DNA of 5,194 bases from an uncultured Actinomycetes bacterium (GTDB taxonomy: Bacteria; Actinomycetota; Actinomycetes; S36-B12). The translations under genes were made by a program, and so were the position numbers. The DNA lies in the NCBI GenBank assembly GCA_937876275.1, contig CALFIA010000194.1, forward strand, positions 1 to 5,194. Reading direction: 5' to 3'. Below are positions 1 through 4,568 of the stretch, piece after piece; positions within the stretch are counted from its first letter, which is position 1, and every line of letters starts with the position of its first letter. The notes beneath the pieces were generated by a model. The model had not been told where the DNA came from. It was given only the letters and a program-made list of their open reading frames with translations, and did not search any database.

Positions 1-549
<549 letters not shown>

Positions 550-557
550 GACCCCAT

Positions 558-563
558 CCTCCC
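558..563 (-). promoter_or_regulatory. Shine-Dalgarno site deciding the ABC-F GTG start
   Basis: GGGAGG on the minus strand lies 8 nt before GTG at 549. It selects this GTG over the out-of-frame ATG at 557, which almost abuts the motif. I found no convincing -35/-10 pair in the roughly 80 bp between here and the hairpin at 629-660. Confidence 0.75.
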
Positions 564-628
564 GCATTCAAGGGCCGCTCATTACCGCCGGGGCGCGGGC
601 TGGGCCGACCGCGTGGATCGCACATGAC

Positions 629-660
629 GAGTGGCCCGAACCAGAAGGTCCGGGCCACTC
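629..660 (-). terminator. Strong hairpin downstream of the phosphoesterase gene
   Basis: Read on the minus strand, GAGTGGCCCGGACC (660-647) pairs with GGTTCGGGCCACTC (642-629) around a TTCT loop. This gives 14 pairs including one internal G-U wobble. On the plus strand the same position is an A/C mismatch, so the structure is complete only in minus-strand RNA, the direction of the gene ending at 679. The hairpin begins 18 nt after that stop codon. No U-tract follows, which is common for actinobacterial intrinsic terminators. It also separates this gene from the ABC-F gene starting at 549. Confidence 0.75.
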
Positions 661-678
661 CTCGTGCGTTCTTCGTGC

Positions 679-1821
679 CTAGTGGGCAGCGAGATTGCCC
701 GTGATGATGTGCGGGGTGAAGGTCCACAGGTTCGGGTTGGCGGGATCGATACCCAACTCCACCCAGTGGTTGAAGCCCGAGCCGAAGGTCTGCACGCGGG
801 TGAAGTTCGCGACGAGGGCGCCCTTGTCCTTCTGGACGAGCTTGCCGGCGGTCTCGTTCATCGGCATGTCGACCTGGTACCAGTGCTCGTCGCCGTTCTG
901 GAGCAGTACCGGCTTGATGAAGGAGAGCGAGTTGGTGAGCAGCGCCTGCTTCACGTTGTCGTAGGCGGCGGTGCACTCCTTGTCCGGCATCGCCTGACCG
1001 GCGAGGTAGCCCTCCCAGTCCATGTTGGCCTGTGCCACGACGATCACGCCGTTGGCGCGGTCGGCCTTGGCCTTCTCAAAGCCCTTGTTGATCCATGCCA
1101 CGTTGGCAGCATCGCGAGCAGCGAACTCGGCCGCATCACCATCGGACTTGAGGTCGTTGTAGGTCTTGCACTTGACGCCGTCGACCGCGGAGTTGTTCGC
1201 CGAGCCCGGGATGTTCGGGATGATCACGGTGATGCCGTTGTAGGTGAACATCTGCATTTCCGGGTAGTTCGGGTCGTGATCGACGGTCACTGCCGTCTTG
1301 GTTCCCGGAAGAGTGAGGCGGGTCTGGCCGAGATTGATGTAGTTACCCGGGGTACCGAAGAAGTTCGAGCGCACCAGCGCGAGGCGCGAGTTCGGATCGA
1401 ATGCACCCTTGACCGGTCGATCGCAGTCGACCCACTCGTTGTCGCCGACGCTGTAGAAGACCTGCTTGGCGAACTTGTCGAAGAAGGTCGTCTTGAGCTC
1501 GGGGTAGGCGGCGTCAGTGCACTGGTCACCCTTGCCCGACATGGTGTCACCGTCGAACAGCGAGAAGGCAACCTTGCTGTTGTTGATCGCTTCGATAACG
1601 CGCGGCGAAAGCTGCTTTCCGGAGGCGTCATAAGGCATATCGCCGATAAGTGCGATGGAGAAGACACCGGGTGCCGCAGTCGTCGCCGAAGACGAGGGGG
1701 AAGCCGTGGCCTTGGGGGTTGTCGCAGCACTCGAGGTGCTGGCGAGGAACAAGCTTCCACCCACCACAAGGGCGAGACCGGAAGCGATAGCTGCGGGGCG
1801 CAGTGCGCGAAGAGTTGTCAT
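679..1821 (-). CDS. Secreted calcineurin-like (metallophosphoesterase-superfamily) protein, function unknown
   Basis: A 380-residue exported protein. An Arg-containing N-terminus, a hydrophobic stretch at about 10-27 and an SSA/AT cleavage-like site near 31-33 form a signal peptide. A Ser/Thr/Ala/Pro linker (34-51) follows. The mature domain opens with IGDMPY (59-64), then DGDT (90-93), GDNEW (126-130) and NGDEH (309-313). These match by order and spacing the metal motifs of calcineurin-like phosphoesterases, but in atypical form: GDNE for GNHE and GDEH for GHxH. The blocks YPEMQ, NIPGSANNS, AANVAWI and NFTRVQTFGS...HWV resemble an uncharacterised bacterial family I recall. Four cysteines (101, 133, 218, 283) in an exported domain suggest two disulfides. 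The frame extends upstream to 1935, but ATG 1821 places the signal peptide at the N-terminus. Its Shine-Dalgarno is weak (AGGG). The substrate is unknown and phosphatase activity is inferred from the fold. Confidence 0.85.
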   Translation of the reverse strand: MTTLRALRPAAIASGLALVVGGSLFLASTSSAATTPKATASPSSSATTAAPGVFSIALIGDMPYDASGKQLSPRVIEAINNSKVAFSLFDGDTMSGKGDQCTDAAYPELKTTFFDKFAKQVFYSVGDNEWVDCDRPVKGAFDPNSRLALVRSNFFGTPGNYINLGQTRLTLPGTKTAVTVDHDPNYPEMQMFTYNGITVIIPNIPGSANNSAVDGVKCKTYNDLKSDGDAAEFAARDAANVAWINKGFEKAKADRANGVIVVAQANMDWEGYLAGQAMPDKECTAAYDNVKQALLTNSLSFIKPVLLQNGDEHWYQVDMPMNETAGKLVQKDKGALVANFTRVQTFGSGFNHWVELGIDPANPNLWTFTPHIITGNLAAH

Positions 1822-1953
1822 GGGCGCACCCTGCAGGGCTCGCGTGAATGCAGAGAACCTATCTGGGGATGAACCGATGAATCGTCCACAAACATCCGGG
1901 CCGCCACATCGGCTCGCTAGCGATGGCGAAGCCACAGATCAAGGTTTCGCGGC

Positions 1954-1969
1954 CTACCCTGTGGGGTAG
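1954..1969. promoter_or_regulatory. Inverted repeat upstream of the small secreted protein gene
   Basis: CTACCC (1954-1959) and GGGTAG (1964-1969) are exact inverted repeats around TGTG, ending 26 nt before the ATG at 1996. The right arm overlaps the weak -10 candidate TAGAAC, so the repeat could be an operator. If transcription starts further upstream it would form a small leader hairpin instead. Six-base arms can occur by chance. Confidence 0.35.
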
Positions 1970-1983
1970 AACGCAAGTCCAAC

Positions 1984-1990
1984 GGAGGAG
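1984..1990 (+). promoter_or_regulatory. Strong Shine-Dalgarno of the small secreted protein gene
   Basis: GGAGGAG lies 5 nt upstream of ATG 1996 and closely matches the anti-Shine-Dalgarno sequence. It fixes the start codon that gives the signal peptide. Confidence 0.8.
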
Positions 1991-1995
1991 AAGCC

Positions 1996-2493
1996 ATGAA
2001 GAAGTCCACAAAGATCGGCGCCGCACTTCTCGGCGCAGCCCTCGCTATCTCGCCGATCGTGATGACCGCATCACCGGCGTCGGCGTCTGTCGCGACCAAG
2101 GTGATTCCGTATGACTCCGCGAAGCTGACCAAGTTCGGCTTTCCGAAGACGCCGAATGTCGTGGGCTGGGAGCCCGGCACTGCTGCGGTCACGCCCACCA
2201 AGGCAGTTGCGGGCAGCACCATCACCATCACCGGCAAGGCACCGAAGTACACGAAGCCGGGTCAAGTGCTTTCGCTCAGCCGCTTCCTTCCGTCCGACAA
2301 CAAGGGCAGCGGTGCCATGAAGGACCTCGGCATCACTGCAACCATCAAGAAGGATCGCACCTTCGAGATGCTCGCTGACCTGAGCGTGCTTGGCACGTGG
2401 GGCTACAGCGTCGGTTACGAGACAAACCCCGGCGGAAACGTCGGCGGTGAATTCGTGGGCTTTCAGTTCCAGCTGACCACCACAGCGTCGTAA
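1996..2493 (+). CDS. Small secreted beta-rich protein, unknown function
   Basis: A 165-residue protein with a textbook Sec signal peptide: KKSTK at the N-terminus, a hydrophobic core at 7-23 and an ASA/S cleavage site after residue 30. The mature part is about 135 residues and has no cysteine, no lipobox, no C-terminal anchor and no catalytic motif I recognise. Alternating hydrophobic and polar residues with Gly/Pro turns suggest one all-beta, Ig-like domain; examples are AGSTITITGKAP (72-83), ITATIKKDRTFEML (113-126) and FVGFQFQLTT (153-162). GGAGGAG at 1984-1990, 5 nt before ATG, is the strongest ribosome site in the window and suggests high expression. It faces the secreted phosphoesterase divergently and converges on the glutaredoxin gene. 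It could be an envelope-associated or ligand-binding protein, but nothing in the sequence decides this. Confidence 0.85.
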   Translation: MKKSTKIGAALLGAALAISPIVMTASPASASVATKVIPYDSAKLTKFGFPKTPNVVGWEPGTAAVTPTKAVAGSTITITGKAPKYTKPGQVLSLSRFLPSDNKGSGAMKDLGITATIKKDRTFEMLADLSVLGTWGYSVGYETNPGGNVGGEFVGFQFQLTTTAS

Positions 2494-2531
2494 CTCCAGA
2501 CACCCCTGCACGAAATTTCGGGGCGCTTGGC

Positions 2532-2786
2532 CTACAGCAGGCCGAGCGTCTCGATCTTTGCCCGCAGGTCGATGTCGGACGGCTCAACCACGAAGGTGCC
2601 GTCACTGAAGGTGATCACCGGGATCGACTGCTTGCCGCTGATCTCGATCGCGGCATCCTTGCCAGCGTCGTCATTGGCGACGTCGATGTACTCGTACGCG
2701 ACGCCCAGGGAATCGAGGAGTCGCTTGGAACGGCGGCAGTCGCCGCACCACTCGGCGCCGTACATCGTGATTGCTGCCTCAGCCAT
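2532..2786 (-). CDS. Glutaredoxin-like / mycoredoxin-like thiol-disulfide oxidoreductase
   Basis: An 84-residue single-domain thioredoxin-fold protein with the redox motif WCGDC (13-17, cysteines 14 and 17). It also has the cis-Pro segment SIPVITFSDG (54-63, Pro56) and the C-terminal block VVEPSDIDL (66-74). Length and motif fit the small actinobacterial glutaredoxin-like group that includes mycoredoxins, which reduce mycothiol mixed disulfides in the cytoplasm. Asp between the cysteines differs from the usual Tyr or Val of mycoredoxin-1 and NrdH, so the exact partner (mycothiol or thioredoxin reductase) is uncertain. The start is well supported by a GAGGAGAAG purine tract just before ATG 2786. 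It lies 112 nt downstream of tRNA-Arg on the same strand and could be read through from it or use its own promoter. It converges on the secreted protein gene with a 38-bp gap. Confidence 0.9.
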   Translation of the reverse strand: MAEAAITMYGAEWCGDCRRSKRLLDSLGVAYEYIDVANDDAGKDAAIEISGKQSIPVITFSDGTFVVEPSDIDLRAKIETLGLL

Positions 2787-2815
2787 GACTTCTCCTCTTC
2801 ATTGGTCACATTCAC

Positions 2816-2834
2816 TTCCTTCAACGAGAAGGAA
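2816..2834 (-). other. Small hairpin in the glutaredoxin 5' leader
   Basis: TTCCTTC and GAAGGAA form a perfect 7-bp stem around a 5-nt loop, 29 nt upstream of the glutaredoxin start. It lies between tRNA-Arg and the glutaredoxin gene, on the same strand as both. It could be a weak terminator or processing site for the tRNA transcript, or a leader structure. No T-run follows on the minus strand, so terminator function is doubtful. Confidence 0.4.
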
Positions 2835-2898
2835 TGGTGCCCTATTCCGGAAAGACGAAATCCCCCACACATCGGCGAGAAGTGCGAGGGATAACGAG

Positions 2899-2971
2899 TG
2901 CGCCCGACAAGATTCGAACTTGTAACCTCTTGATCCGTAGTCAAGTGCTCTATCCGTTGAGCTACGGGCGC
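2899..2971 (-). tRNA. tRNA-Arg (anticodon ACG)
   Basis: The minus strand folds into a full cloverleaf. The acceptor is GCGCCCG/CGGGCGC with discriminator A, the D-stem GCTC/GAGC, and the anticodon stem CTTGA/TCAAG with loop CTACGGA (anticodon at 2938-2936). The T-arm is ACAAG-TTCGAAT-CTTGT. ACG, deaminated to ICG, reads CGU, CGC and CGA. The gene is 73 nt and does not encode CCA; the next three bases are CTC. The CCA-adding enzyme must therefore finish it. Confidence 0.97.
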
Positions 2972-2973
2972 GT

Positions 2974-2987
2974 GGTCGTGAACGACC
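2974..2987 (-). other. Hairpin just upstream of the tRNA-Arg 5' end
   Basis: GGTCGT and ACGACC form an inverted repeat with only two unpaired bases if fully zipped, or a 5-bp stem with a tetraloop. It ends 2 nt before the mature tRNA 5' end. If transcription starts near 2988, the whole leader is this hairpin, which RNase P would have to remove. Its function is inferred from position only. Confidence 0.4.
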
Positions 2988-2994
2988 GTCGGAA

Positions 2995-3000
2995 AGTCTA
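2995..3000 (-). promoter_or_regulatory. Candidate -10 element of tRNA-Arg
   Basis: TAGACT on the minus strand fits TANNNT and lies 23 nt upstream of the tRNA 5' end, predicting a start near 2988. A weak -35 (TTAGGG, 3023-3018) sits 17 nt further upstream and overlaps the tail of the DinB-gene hairpin. Confidence 0.4.
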
Positions 3001-3025
3001 CAGGCTCCCCGCCGATCCCCTAAAC

Positions 3026-3040
3026 CGCCCTCGAAGGGCG
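3026..3040 (-). terminator. Short intrinsic-terminator-like hairpin after the DinB-family gene
   Basis: On the minus strand CGCCCT and AGGGCG pair around TCG, followed by GTTTAG with a short T-run. The stem starts 23 nt after the stop codon at 3064-3066. It is a modest but well-placed terminator that separates the DinB-family gene from tRNA-Arg. Confidence 0.6.
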
Positions 3041-3063
3041 CTCAACAGCGCGAGATCGGCGCC

Positions 3064-3540
3064 TCAGGAACCTGAGCTGGCCTCGAGCGCCCGACGGAGT
3101 TGGTCAGCATGGTCAATCGGGTGGGCCGTGTAGTTCGTGATCCAGGTGCGCACGGAGTACGGGCCTGATTCCGTATGCACCCCGGCACGGTCGAGGTCTG
3201 CCGGGGAGAGCCGGCGCAGGACGTCGAGAGACGAGGCTCGCACCGCTCGATAGACCGCGAGCGAGTTCTCGACCGGCAGGGACTCGTAGCCGAGCGCTTC
3301 GCACTCTGCCCACGCACCTTCGTCGTAGCCCTGAATGATGCTGCCCTCAGGCTCGGATACGAGCCGGCGCAGGCGGGCGTACGACTGCGCCTCGCTGTCG
3401 GCCACGTGATGGATGATCTGGCGGGCAGACCATTCACCCGGCTGCCCTGAGTCCAGCAGTTCCGGTGGCAAGGCGAAGGCGAGTAGTTCGAACTCCTCGG
3501 TGGCTTGCGCATAGGCGTCAGCGATCTCGTCGATGGTCAT
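3064..3540 (-). CDS. DinB superfamily (DinB_2-like) metal-dependent protein
   Basis: Taken from ATG 3540, this is a 158-residue, mostly alpha-helical protein. The N-terminal helix is followed by EWSARQIIHHVADSE (36-50), a long variable middle, and YTAHPIDHADQLRRAL near the C-terminus. The WS...IIHHVADSE block plus HxxxH is the hallmark of the DinB/YfiT four-helix-bundle superfamily. His45 (or 44), His140 and His144 are the likely metal triad. Members include thiol transferases that use bacillithiol or mycothiol, a maleylpyruvate isomerase and many unknowns, so the substrate cannot be named. The reading frame extends 16 codons to ATG 3588. That start lies 4 nt from the tRNA-Ser terminator and has no Shine-Dalgarno, so 3540 is preferred. 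A TATGCT -10-like hexamer at 3552-3547 would put the transcript start at about the ATG, suggesting leaderless translation. Confidence 0.88.
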   Translation of the reverse strand: MTIDEIADAYAQATEEFELLAFALPPELLDSGQPGEWSARQIIHHVADSEAQSYARLRRLVSEPEGSIIQGYDEGAWAECEALGYESLPVENSLAVYRAVRASSLDVLRRLSPADLDRAGVHTESGPYSVRTWITNYTAHPIDHADQLRRALEASSGS

Positions 3541-3546
3541 TCGTGA

Positions 3547-3552
3547 AGCATA
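3547..3552 (-). promoter_or_regulatory. Candidate -10 for leaderless transcription of the DinB-family gene
   Basis: TATGCT on the minus strand fits TANNNT and ends 6 nt before the A of ATG 3540, the spacing expected when transcription starts at the start codon. No Shine-Dalgarno lies upstream of that ATG and no clear -35 is visible. Confidence 0.4.
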
Positions 3553-3591
3553 AATCTCGCGAATTGACCCGACGTACGTTCCGGACATACA

Positions 3592-3621
3592 TCAGGGGCG
3601 CCCTCGTGAGGACGCCCCTGA
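3592..3621 (-). terminator. Hairpin terminator of tRNA-Ser
   Basis: On the minus strand TCAGGGGCGTCCT (3621-3609) pairs with AGGGCGCCCCTGA (3604-3592) around CACG. This makes 13 pairs, one of them a U-G wobble that becomes a C/A mismatch on the plus strand. It starts 4 nt after the encoded CCA of tRNA-Ser and has no U-tract. Its position and strand asymmetry support termination of the tRNA transcript before the DinB-family gene. Confidence 0.8.
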
Positions 3622-3625
3622 CAGG

Positions 3626-3718
3626 TGGCGGAGGCGGCGAGATTTGAACTCGCGATGGGCGTTAAACCCAAACCGCATTAGCAGTGCGGCGCCATAGACC
3701 GGACTAGGCGACGCCTCC
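3626..3718 (-). tRNA. tRNA-Ser (anticodon GCT), CCA encoded
   Basis: The minus strand gives a 93-nt class II tRNA. The acceptor is GGAGGCG/CGCCTCC with discriminator G, and the D-arm has GCC/GGC. The anticodon stem is CCGCA/TGCGG with loop CTGCTAA (anticodon at 3682-3680). The long variable arm has a TGGG/CCCA stem, the T-arm is GCGAG-TTCAAAT-CTCGC, and the 3' CCA is encoded. The long variable arm and G73 are serine identity features. It reads AGC and AGU codons. Its promoter must lie in the 83 bp shared with the divergent kinase gene. Confidence 0.97.
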
Positions 3719-3767
3719 ATGCAACCGCCCCAATTGTGCCCTAAGGCCGGATCGGGGAACCACCGTG

Positions 3768-3791
3768 CTGCCCGCATAGGTTATCGGGCAG
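3768..3791. promoter_or_regulatory. Inverted repeat bracketing the putative kinase -10 (candidate operator)
   Basis: CTGCCCG (3768-3774) and CGGGCAG (3785-3791) are exact inverted repeats separated by 10 bp. The spacer contains TAGGTT (3777-3782), a TANNNT -10 candidate for the plus-strand kinase gene starting at 3802. A dimeric regulator on these half-sites would cover the -10. The region also feeds the divergent tRNA-Ser. No -35 of quality is visible and there is no Shine-Dalgarno before ATG 3802. Confidence 0.5.
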
Positions 3792-3801
3792 ACTTTCGGC
3801 C

Positions 3802-4557
3802 ATGACAACGACGTTGGCGATCGACTGCGGAGGCGGCGGGATCAAGGCCTCCGTGCTCGATGAGGCAGGCACGATGAGGGCCCATCCGATCCGGGTCCCC
3901 ACTCCGTACCCCCTCTCCACCGAGTTGTTCGTCCAGACCTTGGTCGACCTGGCGGCCGAACTTCCCAAGGCAGATCGCGCAACGGTCGGCATGCCGGGGA
4001 TGATCCGACACGGCGTCGTCATTACGACCCCGCACTACATCACCAAGTCAGGTCCGCGCACTCGCGTGCTGCCCGAACTCGTCACGCAGTGGGAGGGCTT
4101 CGACGTGAAGGCTGCCCTCGAGGCTGCCTTCGGCATCCCGACGCGCGTGCTCAATGACGCCGAGGTTCATGCCGCAGGCGTCATCGCCGGTCAGGGCCTC
4201 GAGCTCGTGCTCACCCTTGGCACCGGTCTGGGCTGCGCCATCTACGACGGCGGCTACCTCGCGCCGCACCTCGAAATGTCGCAGGCCCCGGTGCGCTGGG
4301 GCCTCTCGTACGACACTTACATCGGAGAGCACGAGCGTCGTCGGCTCGGCGATGCACTCTGGTCACGTCGCATCGCACGCGTCGTCGACGGACTCCGCCC
4401 GGTGTTCATGTGGGACAGGCTGTACATCGGTGGCGGCAACTCGCGTCACATCACGCCGGTCGTGCTGTCCAAGCTCGGTGACGATGTCGTGATCGTGCCG
4501 AACACCGCAGCGATGGTGGGCGGCGCCCGCGCATGGCTGCTTCACACCGACGGCTGA
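3802..4557 (+). CDS. ROK-family sugar kinase (polyphosphate-glucokinase-like)
   Basis: A 251-residue cytoplasmic protein with the actin-like ATPase fold of ROK kinases. It has phosphate loop 1 DCGGGGIK (8-15), GMPGMIRHGVV (63-73), NDAEVHAAG (118-126) with Asp119 as the likely catalytic base, phosphate loop 2 LGTGLG (139-144), and the adenosine loop IGGGNSR (209-215). Length and layout resemble actinobacterial PpgK (about 265 residues). Like PpgK it lacks the CxCGxxGC zinc motif of classical ROK proteins. The usual E-x-GH block appears to be LEMSQ (157-161): Glu158 is kept but Gln161 sits where His is expected. Phosphorylation of glucose or another hexose with ATP or polyphosphate is inferred; substrate and donor are unproven. 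No Shine-Dalgarno precedes the ATG, so the leader is very short or absent. It ends 11 bp from the convergent MFS gene. Confidence 0.85.
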   Translation: MTTTLAIDCGGGGIKASVLDEAGTMRAHPIRVPTPYPLSTELFVQTLVDLAAELPKADRATVGMPGMIRHGVVITTPHYITKSGPRTRVLPELVTQWEGFDVKAALEAAFGIPTRVLNDAEVHAAGVIAGQGLELVLTLGTGLGCAIYDGGYLAPHLEMSQAPVRWGLSYDTYIGEHERRRLGDALWSRRIARVVDGLRPVFMWDRLYIGGGNSRHITPVVLSKLGDDVVIVPNTAAMVGGARAWLLHTDG

Positions 4558-4568
4558 GCCACCAATTC

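Larger units (their letters stand above)
1822..1995. promoter_or_regulatory. Divergent promoter region between two exported-protein genes
   Basis: This 174-bp gap must hold the promoters for both the minus-strand phosphoesterase and the plus-strand small secreted protein. A TAGGTT on the minus strand at 1861-1856 is a possible -10, with a start point near 1849, but no good -35 accompanies it. On the plus strand, TAGAAC at 1967-1972 is a poor -10 candidate just before the Shine-Dalgarno. A perfect 10-bp palindrome (TCGCTAGCGA, 1914-1923) lies near the middle and could be a protein-binding site or chance. The shared region makes co-regulation possible; this is inference only. Confidence 0.45.

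Noticed and set aside
631..1872. A 413-codon open frame on the plus strand opposite the phosphoesterase
   Set aside because: It is antisense to a well-supported secreted protein, contains the hairpin at its start, shows no recognisable domain, and is the kind of shadow frame high-GC codon bias produces.
1822..1935. A 38-residue N-terminal extension of the phosphoesterase
   Set aside because: It would bury the signal peptide inside the chain and has no Shine-Dalgarno. The extension lies in promoter sequence.
2503..2523. Possible terminator between the converging secreted-protein and glutaredoxin genes
   Set aside because: Only four C-G pairs (2503-2506 with 2520-2523) close a large loop containing the palindrome CGAAATTTCG, with no T-run. 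Too weak to annotate.
3564..3592. Plus-strand TTGACC ... ATACAT promoter that would drive RNA antisense to tRNA-Ser
   Set aside because: The -35 match is fair, but the -10 is poor at every spacing and there is no supporting gene downstream. Probably chance.
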